Shown here in pieces: positions 25,985 through 37,200 of a stretch of DNA of 64,000 bases (positions are counted from its first letter, which is position 1; every line of letters starts with the position of its first letter). This stretch comes from Spirodela intermedia (lineage: Eukaryota; Streptophyta; Magnoliopsida; Alismatales; Araceae). The position numbers and the translations under genes are program-made. The notes under the pieces are model-generated. The model searched no databases. It was not told the origin of the DNA and worked only from the letters and a program-made list of their open reading frames with translations. The DNA lies in the NCBI GenBank assembly GCA_902729315.2, contig LR746264.1, forward strand, positions 5,915,878-5,979,877. Direction: 5' to 3'.

Positions 25985-26236
25985 AGTGGGGGCTGGGCTA
26001 TGGGCGATGATGGGATGTTTTGGGCTAACGAGAACATGGGCAATCCCCGGTCTGAGCATCCACCGGCCTACGCATTGCCTCAAATCTCACTGTCTGACCG
26101 GATCGACCATCCTCCACCCTCCGACAGTCTTTCCCTGCCCTCTTCCTCCTGGCCCCCTCTTCCAGAGGCGTTCCTTGGCGTCTTGCTCTCCACTCCGGAT
26201 TCTCTCTACTTTTGCTGTATCTTCGGATTCTTTAGG
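25985..26236 (+). promoter_or_regulatory. Possible promoter and 5' leader exon of the YAE1-domain gene
   Basis: Three TGGGC-type motifs within 45 bases (25994-26035) resemble plant site II elements found in housekeeping promoters. A CT-rich GC-rich stretch follows (26095-26235) and ends at a possible donor, TTTAG|GTCACC. The YAE1 coding exons start 1.7 kb downstream and lack an ATG, so an upstream leader is required. Assigning it here is inference. Confidence 0.3.
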
Positions 26237-27261
26237 TCACCTAGCTGTTGATTGATCGCCAGACAGCTTTAACACTGTCAGAGGGAATTGTACGCACAAT
26301 CTTATGATGGCCTCTCTTGATTTATTTATGCTGTCTTAATATTATTTCTTCTACGTACGTTACTTTCTGTGGGTTATGAAAGCCAGTTGAGGTACTTTAG
26401 TCGCCTCCAATAAAAATAGCCGTTGTGAATATATATTAAGTTTTCTAATAGGGAACGATGTACACTACAGAAAACTCTTTTGGAAGTATGCTGAGTCCGA
26501 AAAAGTGGTGCATGCTTTTCCAAGGCGTGGAAATGTTTTTTGCACTTTTGATAATCGTATGATTTCCCAGAGTTCATAGATTCTTGGTTATTACATGCCA
26601 TTCGCCTAGTGTCCACGAAAATAAAATTCTATTTCTACTTTGCTCCTTTCGTTCAGCCTTTATTCCATATGTCTTGTCGCTGACTTTGGACTTTCTTGAT
26701 GCAGATACAAGTCGTGAATATTATCATCCATTGACCAAGTGAATACGATAAGATAAATTTTTGGTACCATTTAGAATTCCAAATAATGGAAAAGGTTTTC
26801 ACATCGTCCACTAGTCTTGAACAAAATGATCAGCAGGGTATACACCTATGTCATAAAATTTCCTCGTCATTGCTGCTCTATATTTCTTAGGATTGCATCC
26901 ACATGGCAGTTGGGCATGCACACGCTGTCATTTATTTGCTGATTCTATTTGAACTTTTATCTTTTCATGGGTGACAACTTGCACCGGTTGCTGAATTTAA
27001 TATTTACAAACTATGTTTTAATTTCCATGATTTCTTCTCTTTCTTTATTTGTTTCTTGTGTTTTCAATTTAAATCTCACGTACCATGTAAAGTTATAGCC
27101 AACCTAGATTCTTGCCAACACCTCTATCTACCAGTCTACTATTTTCTGATCTATGCTAACTAAGAAATGGTGGAGATGATTTCGTGCGATGGTTTTATTT
27201 TGGAATTAGGGTTTTAGGGGGGGAGGTGGTTATGTCCATCATCGGAATCTATCAAGTAGAT

Positions 27262-27499
27262 TCAACCTAGGATCTTAGGATTTGTCAAATCTTCTGAATC
27301 ACTGGCCCAAACTTGCACCAACCCTTTAAAAGTTGTGTCGTGAACTTCGGCAGCACACTTTATGTCTGTGCATTGTACTTCGGGATTAGTGGTTTTCTTT
27401 GTTGGGGGAGGGGGGGAGGCAACCTAGGATCTTGAGTTTTGACGAATCGTTTAAATCACCGGCCCAAACTGGCACCAACCCTTTAAAAGTTGTGTTGTG
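27262..27499. repeat. Diverged tandem duplication, about 80 bp per copy
   Basis: Copies at about 27262-27341 and 27420-27499 both begin CAACCTAGGATCTT and both contain GCACCAACCCTTTAAAAGTT. A G-rich tract precedes each copy (27219 and 27405), so the true unit may be nearer 160 bp. Confidence 0.8.
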
Positions 27500-27926
27500 G
27501 ACTTGTGCATTGTACTTCATGTCTGTGAAACTTAAGTTTCCATAGACTTTGCATAGAGTACACATCGTGGTAAGGAAGTTTTTAAATGACAGAAGGACAT
27601 CTTATCTTATATAGGGACCTTTCAGTAAAGTGTATTGATTGAAATATTATCAATGCAGGTAGTCATAATCATCGTCAGTATATTAACGTAGAAGAAACCC
27701 TGATATGTGGAAGAAGTGGTCAGAAAATAACCCTAAATTTTGTGGCAGATGAACTTGTTTTCCATAGAATATGGTGGGGATTCATTCATGTGATTATTGA
27801 CGTGTTGTTGTTTATTGCATCATTATCTTTGTTGGATGTAGATACTTACAGTTCTTGTATGGTATTTTGATGGGATGTACTCATGTTTTGCCCCCCGCTT
27901 CTCCTAATGTCAATATAATGTGATAG

Positions 27927-28676
27927 ATGATGATTGGCTGGAAGATGGTTCGGATTCTGCTGAGTTAAACCGGGAGCGGAAGGCTAGAGAAAATGAATTT
28001 CATTGGGTGGGTAAAAAAGCCTGCGTTTCAGAGATATTACATATTCTGCTTTGTTGAATTCCTTTTATTCATTTGAGGATTGAAACTGAGTTACTGCCAT
28101 GGTTGTGTATAATTCCTAACTCAATCAGATGGGCTATCGGGATGGAATTATTGCTGGGAAAGAAGCGTCTGCTCAGGAGGGCTTCAATGCCGGATTTAAG
28201 AAAGCTGTGCTTGGTGGGTACAAGTGGGGCTTTGTCAGAGGTGTCGCTAGGTAAATCCGCTTGAAAAGTTCCCCTGAAGAAGATGTGATCGTTCATATAT
28301 TATTGTCAATTGATGATTTTTATATACCGCTAAAGATTTTCCATTTGGATTGCAACCGATTTCCAGTGCGCTGACTGGTCTTCCAGATTCTCCGAGGGGA
28401 AAGTTGGCTGAAAGAATAGAGAAAAAGGACGCACTCTGGAAACTGTGCGAAACTGTTCGCTCCATGTCTACAGATGATGCTCTGAGGATGTTCCATGATG
28501 GTACGCTATTGGAAGGGGCGGTGGTGGCACCTCATAGGCAGCAGAAAGACCTGAGTTCTGCAGGAGCCACGGCAAGTGGGGAAGAAGGGCCTGGCCAGCT
28601 GGGAAGCTACTATGGGGAGCTTAAGTCACTCATAAGTGAGCTTGGTGATGTTGAATTACCCACCCATCAAAGATAA
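27927..28676 (+). CDS. YAE1: YAE1-domain protein, 5' exon not located
   Basis: In yeast, Yae1 with Lto1 is an adaptor that brings the cytosolic Fe-S targeting complex to Rli1 (ABCE1), which is needed for ribosome biogenesis. Exons 27927-28006, 28129-28250 and 28367-28676 join in frame and give about 170 residues. The first ends in an acidic stretch followed by ELNRERKARENEFHW. The second holds the Yae1 N-terminal signature GYRDGIIAGKEASAQEGFNAGF with glycines at regular four-residue spacing, then GYKWGFVRGVASAL. The third is a plant-specific tail. The first visible exon begins with two bases of a codon and has no upstream in-frame ATG before a stop, so at least one 5' coding exon lies upstream and I could not identify it. 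The donor after HW (GTGGGT) is weaker than the GTAAAA four bases downstream, but only the former keeps frame. Confidence 0.85.
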
Positions 28677-28794
28677 AACATGATGATTGTACGAGTTGCT
28701 ATGGTTCTTGGATGATTTTGGAGCAACACGGTTGCAGGAAAATGATCTGAGAAATTATTACAGAGAACTCATGTCACTTGTATAAATCCACGTT

Positions 28795-30825
28795 ATGGGA
28801 TCACATATCCCAATGTCTAGACGTTATTCATGTCGAGCCCCGGAGCCCGCATCGTGGAAGCCATGTAGTCGCGTGTGGCTGAGAGAGAGAGAGAGAGAGA
28901 GAGAGGTGGCGCCGCCCAGCCGCTCCGCCGCCGGTTTCCGCGGCGGCGGCGCCTTCTCGCTCAACTCCACCATCAGGTCGCTCCTCGCCTCGGGGCGCCC
29001 CCAGGAAGCTCTCGCCCACTTCCTCGACGGCCACCGGCGCGGCCTCGCCAGGCTCGACAGCTTCACCATCCCGCCCCTGCTGAAGCTCTCTCACGCCCTC
29101 CGCCTTCCTCTCTTCTATGCGGAGCACCTCCACGCGGTGGCCGTCAAGGGCGGCCACCTTGCCGACCTCTTTGTGCGCACCGGCCTCGTCGAGCTCTACT
29201 TCCAGGGCGGGCGCCTGACTGGGCCGCGCAACCTGTTCGACGAATGTCCTCGAGGGGACGCCGCCCTGTGGACCGCCATGATTTCCGGGCTTTCTCGGAT
29301 CGGGCGCGCCGAGGAATCTCTGGGCAGGTTCTTCGCCATGGTCGAGCAGGAGGGGATCGAGCCCACCAACATGACCGCGGCGAGCGTCCTCTCCGCCTGC
29401 GCGCAGCTGAAGGAGCCGGGCTTGGGAAAGGGCCTCCATGGCTTCCTGCTCAGGGGCGGCCTGCTCGACGAGGCAGATGCGATCCTCGAGACCGCCCTCC
29501 TGGACATGTACGCCAAATGCGGGGAGATGATCTACGCCCGCAGGGTCTTCGACAAGATGCCCGAGAGGAGCAACTCCGGCGTCGCCTGGAACTCGATGAT
29601 CACCGGCTGTTCCGAGAGCGGCTTATACCAGGCGGCGCTCGAGCTGCTGAGGGGCATGCTTTCCTCCACTCGGTTACGACCCAGATGGGGGTCCCTCTCG
29701 GCGGCGCTGGGCATCTGCGGCGCGACGGCGGATCTCCGTAAGGGGAAGCAGCTCCACGGGTACATCCTCAAGGCCGGCAGCAACGGACCTCCGCATGCCG
29801 ACGGCCTGGCACAGGGTAACGCCGTCGTCCACATGTACGCCAAGGGCGGGTGCCTGCGCTCCGCCACTGCCCTGTTCGGTACCATGCCGAGGAGGAACGT
29901 GGCGACGTGGACCGCGCTGATGTCCGTGTACGGCGCCCACGGGCTGGGCAGGAGAGCTCTGGAGGTCTTCGGGGAGATGAAGCAATCCGGAGTCGAGCCA
30001 GACGGCGTCGCCTTCCTCGCCCTCCTCACCGCTTGCAGTCACTGCGGGCTGGTCCGAGAGGGAGAGGCGCTGTTCCAGTCCATGGAGCTGGAGCACAACA
30101 TCGCCCCTGAGATGAAACACTTCGTCTGCATGGTGGACCTCTACGGCCGGGCCGGGCTGCTCCAGGAGGCTCGTGACTTCATCGAGAGGATGCCCGCGGA
30201 GCCACCCAAGTTCGCATGGGTGACCCTGCTCGCTTCTTGCAGAAACCACAAAGATCTCAGGCTGGGGGAGCTCGCCGCCATTAGAGCTCTGCAACTGGAC
30301 CCCCGCGAGGTCGGAGTTTACTTGCATCTGTCAAGAATGTATGCAGATGCAGGGCGGTGGGGGGAGGTGGCCAAGGTGAGGACGTCCATGAAGGAGATGG
30401 GGCTGAGCCCTGCAACAGCGTGCAGCTGGGTGGAGGTGAGGGGGAAAGTGCACAGATTCACAGTGGGCGCGGACCACATGAGTGGGCACTCTGCAAGGAT
30501 CCGCAGGGTGATCAAGTCAGTGAGGCAGATGATGACGAAGGCCGGTCTCCTGCGGGTCAAGGCGGCGTTCGACCATCACGTCGGTGAGGAAGAGAATGCA
30601 GAGGATTTATGTGGGCACACAGAAAAGATCGCCCTGGCCTTTGCTCTGACTGAGTGGGGAGGCTGGGGGGTCATCAGGATAGGGAAAAACCTCCGAGTCT
30701 GCAGGGACTGCCACGAGATGTTCAAGTTTGTATCCATGAATTCTGGTGTAGAAATCCTCCTCAAAGACCCCAACCGCTACCACAGGTTCGGACAGGGCAG
30801 CTGCTCTTGCCTTGACTACTGGTGA
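28795..30825 (+). CDS. Pentatricopeptide repeat protein, PLS class with E and DYW domains, intronless
   Basis: A 676-residue organelle editing factor that should both bind RNA and deaminate C to U. PPR motifs run from about residue 60 to 520 (ALLDMYAKCGEM, ARRVFDKMPERS, VAWNSMITG, MVDLYGRAGLL). E and E+ motifs follow (CSWVEVRGKVHRF). The final 90 residues are a DYW domain with the deaminase-type HTE (HxE), CRDCH (CxxCH), a CSC pair and terminal LDYW. All zinc and catalytic positions I can check are intact. The N-terminus is odd: a (GA)12 microsatellite encodes alternating Arg-Glu just upstream of the repeats. ATG 28795 is the first in-frame start; ATG 28813 is an alternative. The gene starts 118 bp after the YAE1 stop on the same strand. 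Confidence 0.93.
   Translation: MGSHIPMSRRYSCRAPEPASWKPCSRVWLREREREREVAPPSRSAAGFRGGGAFSLNSTIRSLLASGRPQEALAHFLDGHRRGLARLDSFTIPPLLKLSHALRLPLFYAEHLHAVAVKGGHLADLFVRTGLVELYFQGGRLTGPRNLFDECPRGDAALWTAMISGLSRIGRAEESLGRFFAMVEQEGIEPTNMTAASVLSACAQLKEPGLGKGLHGFLLRGGLLDEADAILETALLDMYAKCGEMIYARRVFDKMPERSNSGVAWNSMITGCSESGLYQAALELLRGMLSSTRLRPRWGSLSAALGICGATADLRKGKQLHGYILKAGSNGPPHADGLAQGNAVVHMYAKGGCLRSATALFGTMPRRNVATWTALMSVYGAHGLGRRALEVFGEMKQSGVEPDGVAFLALLTACSHCGLVREGEALFQSMELEHNIAPEMKHFVCMVDLYGRAGLLQEARDFIERMPAEPPKFAWVTLLASCRNHKDLRLGELAAIRALQLDPREVGVYLHLSRMYADAGRWGEVAKVRTSMKEMGLSPATACSWVEVRGKVHRFTVGADHMSGHSARIRRVIKSVRQMMTKAGLLRVKAAFDHHVGEEENAEDLCGHTEKIALAFALTEWGGWGVIRIGKNLRVCRDCHEMFKFVSMNSGVEILLKDPNRYHRFGQGSCSCLDYW
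28881..28905 (+). repeat. (GA)12 microsatellite inside the PPR-DYW coding region
   Basis: Twelve GA units lie about 30 codons into the reading frame and are translated as a run of Arg-Glu pairs. A one-unit length change would shift the frame of everything downstream. Confidence 0.9.
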
Positions 30826-31274
30826 CACTGTAGATGCTCTAGCGATTCTTTGACAGCTGATTCTAATTGTATTTCTGGCAAAATACTAAAACCTTTTTTA
30901 ATCCCAATTTTAATTGTAAAAATAAGCGACTGCCGAATTTTAAGGGGAGTTCATTCAAAAGCTTTTAATCCCAACGAGGCTGGAAGGTGCAAAAAAGAAA
31001 TAATATCAATGCATTTGATTAAAATAGAAAGGCAGGATCGTTCGCGTGAAGAAAGATATTCCTTCAACGTGGTATTGAATTGAAACTTATGGTAAGATAT
31101 GGGACGTCAATGCTTTCACATGGCCTCTTAATCTCTCTCCCCCCCTCCCAGATTTATGCCATTTTTTTTTGGCACTTTGCTGTGGAAAATAGAAGATATA
31201 CAGGAGATACATACAGTGGGCATGATGGAATGGGTCACGGTAAGTCTTCTGACGAGCTGAGGATTTCGCTTTCT
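30826..31274. other. Convergent spacer, PPR-DYW and Rossmann-protein genes
   Basis: AT-rich 3' sequence between two convergent stop codons. No gene or clear repeat is visible. Confidence 0.6.
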
Positions 31275-34200
31275 CTATTTGACGGACCTGAATAGCTCCT
31301 TCCATTTCTCACAGTCGCTTCCCGGTCCATCTCCCTGCAGAGGGCCGTCCATTTTATCCACACAAGGATTTAGTAAGACAGAACACCAACCGAGTCAAGA
31401 TACAGACAAAAATATGTGTAATGAGCCTCTGCTCTGTTTTCTAAGGACTTGGTCTTGGACTGTTCGTAGCTCGCACTTTAGAGGAAGAAGAGCAAAAGCG
31501 AAGATGGAAGTTGGAAGAGGTTCCAGTCTCCACTCCGAAAGAGGATAGATTCCAGTTTCGACGGTACCTTCTTCACTGAGTTGATTTCATAGATCTGGTT
31601 TTGAGTGAACTCGATGTCCAAAGCCTGTATGCACGCTTCAGCAACGACGAGCCTGCTAACTTCTCCCACAAGTTTGTCACCTGTTCAACCGCGAAACAAA
31701 ATGGTTTTCAATTGTACGATCACGCGGAAGAGAGGTACATCAAGTTGCCGTGTGAACAAGTTGCTTCCTTACTAATTAATAGAGAAAAATAAATAAATAA
31801 TACAGCTTCAAGAACTAGCTCCAAATCTTGCACCATGCATCCTCAGGAATAATAAATCCGAAGTCAGTGCTCGGTTGTCTCTTCTCTGGTGTCTTCGGGA
31901 TGCTTCTTGGTATGCATGGAGCAAAAGCTGGTCTGTATAATTGCTTCAGTTTGGTAACCGATGGCTTTCTGATTTCGCAAAGTTTACAAGTTAAGCGGAC
32001 ACCAAAAGTAAACGGAATGTGGGCCCACTTTCTGATTCAGAAGGACACTGAAAATAGTTAGCATTGTACCCGTCATGTTCAGCATTCCCGTGTTTTTCTC
32101 CTGCCTTTTTCATAACTCAAGAATGTTCTACCTAGGAGTATATAATAATACAAAAGAATAAGAAAATAGAAAGAGACTCTTCCACTGAAGAAAGACACTC
32201 AGGAAGCGGGAAGTAACTCATGGGAAGTTGTTTCTTGATGAGAAAATAACATGAAAGAGATCATAAGCATAAACCTTACGAACAAGATCGAGAAAATGAG
32301 GAATAACTGACTCAGAGAAAACATGAAGTATCGCAAAAATAAATTATTGCATTGAGTCTTGATCATGATCACACTTCCATAGTTTTAGGAAAAGTCTCAC
32401 GATTGCTGATTGTATATCTTCCCATAAATGGCCTAACTAAGTCAATCTTGCTCACTCTTCATATCATTATTTCCTTTGCAACCATCTATGCCACAACATT
32501 TATACTTCGTATCTATTTCAAACACAAAGAGCAGGTAAGATACACGAATCTAAATGCACACACCTTGTCCTATAATGACTGCACGCCTCTCCCCAGCAGT
32601 TGCTTTAAGCAAGGTATTCAGATCATATGAAGTGTAGGGTCCATCAGTAAGTCTACCAGCCCTGTCAAATGTTTAAAAATTTTGAAGGTGAAATGAGAAT
32701 GGGGAAAGCCCACGAGCACGTATCAAGGGAATTTCACACATGTAGAAAACCTGATTATTGTGAAGGGAAGGCCAGAACTGCGAACAAAGTCCTCCCCCAT
32801 CTTTTTGAACTTCAGAACTCCAAAAAGGTTCATAATGCTGCCAAAATAATCAGATACCAACCGTCAGGCAATGAAGTAAGTGGATTTAGCCACATATAAT
32901 AAACTAATATAACTTGATAAGCTGATAGAATCAAGGTAATTTGGGACTCTAAGCTGGTATACTTCGCAGACCCTGGGAATTCGCTTGTTTCCAGCGCCTG
33001 TTGAAATAAAATGATATTTTTTTAATGTAAATGAGATGTTTCTAAGACATAATATATGCATGGTTACTAAGAGGATATCATGTGGTGAAATGGAAGGGGG
33101 GGGGATGATGATGGATAAGCAGCTTCATGGGAGTCTGGAAGGTTTCCTTCTCTAAGTTTTCATTGGTTTAAAAGCTGAAAACATATTTTAGAAGGCTGAT
33201 GCCAGGCAGGTTTAACTTTTTTATAATTTCCTGTCACTAATCATAAATTACCATGCTATTTCCTTGAATCCTACAACATTATATTTGATATTTTCTATAC
33301 CAAAGGATTGTTAAAATGGGTCTCATTTGTTCATAATGTAAATCACAGCCGCCATGGCTAGATTCATTCTGTTTATCAGCATTGCAAACTTATCCAACGA
33401 AACTATTCTCTAAATTTCTCTCTCTGTTGAAATATAATGTAAATACTGCATTAGCAGTTGGGTGAGGTGTATCACGTGCTTCACTTAAAGAAGCACGTGA
33501 ACATCACCTGCATGTCTTGGGATGTAAGGCTCTATGTCTAGAACTTTCTCCCATGGATCTGTTATAAATAACAGACCTCTGTTTTGATGTAAAGTGTCTT
33601 CTTGAATTTTTTTTCCTGACATGTGGTGAATAGAAGCCCTTTTTTTTTTCTTCCACGAGAAGATCTGTCGTTCTTCAAGAAACGAACAAACTAGAGGAAA
33701 TTCAACATGGTATCAAAGCAAATCCAGGTGTGATTGCTCCTTTCTTATTATCTCTTTCTTTATAAGAGATCTATGCTGTTTTTGTGAGCCTCTTCTTGAG
33801 GACTTAGAAGATCAATATAGTTCCTTGAGCCCTTCTCAAGACATTTCTTGATTTTCCTTTGAAGACGTATAAGAATTACGTTTTTTTTTCTACTTAGTAA
33901 GCAGTTGTCCCTGTTTCGATTTGTTGTTATTCATGTCTGAAGGAGGAGAGACCTCAGTAGGTGACATCTCTACCACCATTATGGAAGTTAATCCTGTATC
34001 ATCAAGATTGATGATTGAACTCCGTGCCATGCCTACATAATTTAAGTTGACTAGATATAATCTCATCCAGTGGTCAGAATATATTAAGGAAGTTCTTATT
34101 GGCAGAGGGATGCTACATCATCTAGAGGAAACAACACCAGATCCAATGTCAAGACAATTTAGACAATGGCGAGAGGAGGATGTTTTGATAATGACATGGA

Positions 34201-37200
34201 TTTAGGGAACAATAATTCCCCATATCAGTAGAGATTTTTTCATTATGAAAACTGCAAAAGATTTGCGGGGAACAGTATACATGAAATGTTCAATGAAAAA
34301 TAATAAGTCACACATATATGAAATCGAGATAAAATCTCAATCACTTACTCAAGGTTCAAAATCAGTGATGGAGTACACAAGAGAACTTAAAAATCTATGG
34401 TTGGAGCTTGATTATTATCTTGATCTTGAGACTAAAGGACCCAAAGAAATTTCTACATTACAAAATTTCATAGAACAAAGGCTGGTCTTTAAACTTTTGG
34501 CTGGTTTAAGTCCTGTTTTTGATCATATCAGACAACAAATTCTAAAACGTGAAAGGAGACCAGATCTGAATGAGGTGATGTTAATTGTACAGAATGAAGA
34601 GAGTCGTCAAAAATTGATGCTGTCTACTCAAAAGTCGAGTAATACAGCATTTTTAGCCAAACCAGGACATACCATTAAATCAACAGAATATTCGAACCAT
34701 CAATCATCATCTGTGCAAGGGAAGAGCCAGAAAAATGATTATAGAGATAATCTCTGGTGCACTTATTGCAGGAAAACTTGTCATACCAAGGAGCGATGTT
34801 ATAAACTCCATGGCAAACCACAGAGTTATGAGAATCAAGTGAATCAAGTGAATCAAGCTCACATGGTGATTGATTCTTCATCCAATCAAAAGTTTGAACA
34901 AACAGACCCAAGAAATATTGAGTCAACTCCATCAAGCGAAGTAGAGAAACTTCACCTTGAATTAGAGCAATTGAAGGCAATGGTAACACTCTTCTCTTGG
35001 TGTTTGAGCTCCATCCCAAGATATTACTGGATGTTAGGTAATAGATTCAGGAGCAACAGATCATATGACAAATTTGTCATATCATTTTCTTACCTACACC
35101 CTATGTTCTAATGACTGGAAAGTGTTTACTACTGATGGTACACTTCTTACGGTCACTGGTATTGGAGACTTGACTCTTGAACCTTTAGGAATCCTCACCA
35201 AAGTTCTTCATGTTTCCAAGCTTTTCACCAACCTTATTTCTGTAAAAAGCCTTGTTAAAAACACATCTTATCATGCCTTCTTTGATGAAGACCTTTGTGT
35301 TTTCCTTGATAAGGTTCAGAAGCAGAGGATTGGAGTTGCTAGAGTACGAGGAGGACTTTACATCTTGGAGGGATCTAGCCAAACCTGTCTTGTGGAAGCG
35401 GATCTATCTCTAGAACATCACAAGGATCTGAATCACATTTAGCTCCTTCATCAAAGATTAGGCCATCCTTCCTTTGCTATTGTGAAGAGTTTTCGTCCTT
35501 CCTTGTTTCAAAAGGTGTCTGTAAAAACCCTTAAGTTTGACATATGTGAACCGTCCAGACATACTCGTGTTTCTTTTCCAATTAGAAACGAAAGGAGTGA
35601 GATCCCTTTCTCTTGCGTCCATAGTGATGTTTGGGGACCATGTCTCAATGTAGATCTACCAGGTAATAAATGGTTTGTTACCTTTGTGGATGACTGCACT
35701 CGTTGCATGTGGGTTCTTCTTAAGCAAAAATCAGAAGTTTCAATTGCGTTGAAATGATTCTGTGCAATGATCAAAATCCAATTCGATAATCCTATAACAA
35801 AATTCAAGTTAGATAATGCTAAGGAATACTTTAGCAATGATCTGAATTCTTTTCTTCATGCTGAGGGTATTATACATGAGTCTTCATGTGTTATACTCCT
35901 CAGCAAAATGGATTTGTAGAAAGAAAAAATCGACACCTCTTGAAAGTTACATGATCACTCTTTTTTCAGGCAGGTGCACTCAATTTTTTTTGGAGTGAAG
36001 CTCTCTTAACAGCAACACATTTAATAAATCGTCTTCCCACTAGAACCTTGTGTTTCCAAAGTCCTATGGAAAAGTTAGCTTCTTATTTCCCTCTTAATCA
36101 TCACCATATCTCATTAGGGCCTCGCATTTGGATGTGTCTCATTCACCCATAATCACAATTCAGCTAAAAGTAAATTAGATCCAAGATCCCTCAAATGTAT
36201 ATTTGTTGGATATTTAACAACTCAAAAGGGGTATTGATGTTATCATCCACCAACTCAAAAATTCTTTACAACTATGGATGTCACCTTTTATGAATCAGTT
36301 TTTACTTCCAGAAAAACTCACAAGACACTTCTTTGCCATTTCCACCTTTACTTGATTTTTTTCCAGAAGGAGTTTCTTCTCCTTCAGGTCAAATTATTCT
36401 ACCAATTCATGTGTCTGACCAAAGTCCATCTCTTCCTGATCCACTTCTTGAAAAACTCAGATTTGGTCAGGTTTATTCAGGAACATGAGTACCTCCAAAT
36501 TCTGGATCACCCCAAGACTCCGAATTGACCTTAACTAATGACCAATAAACCACATTCATCCCTATAGAAAATACTACTAGTCCCCAATCCAATGACCTTC
36601 CTATTGCCCTTAAGAAACTTCCACGAGCCTGTACAAAATACCCATTATACCCTTCAGCGAACTTTATTTCCTATCATAAAATTTCTCCATCTTATAAAAC
36701 CTTCCTTGCTACCTTAGATAATATTACCATTCTAGTTAATATTTCAGAAGCTCTCTCCAAGAAAGAGTGGAAACAAGCCATGGATGATGAGATGCATGCT
36801 CTTGAGAGAAATAATACATGAGAATTGGTACCTCTTCCTAAGGATAAACAGGCAGTTGACTGTAAATGAGTTTATTCTATAAAATGCAATGCTGATGGAT
36901 CAGTTGAAAGGTACAAGGCCAGACTCTTAGTTAAAGGATATACACAAGTTTATAGAATTGACTATCATGAAACTTTTTTCTCCTGTGACAAAAATGAACA
37001 CAGTCAGAATTATTTTATCATTGGCTGCTATTTTTAGTTGAAATATTCAACAATATGATGTGAAGAATGCCTTTCTTCATGGAGATCTTACTGATGAAGT
37101 ATATATGTATTATCCACCTGGTTATGGAGGAAGTTTATCATCAAACATTGTTTGCAGACTAAGAAAGCCGTTGTATGGACTGAAACAATCTCCATGTGTA

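Larger units (their letters stand above)
23399..25990. other. Spacer with microsatellites, no supported gene
   Basis: This holds the ACP 3' region, a cluster of simple repeats (23740-24230), a GC-richer patch (24430-24700) and unremarkable sequence up to the probable YAE1 promoter. Open frames here, including a 203-residue one on the minus strand at 24761-25372, show no family motif and are not called. Confidence 0.5.

Noticed and set aside
28875-29741. 288-codon plus-strand frame rich in Arg and Pro
   Set aside because: An out-of-frame shadow of the PPR-DYW gene with low-complexity composition.
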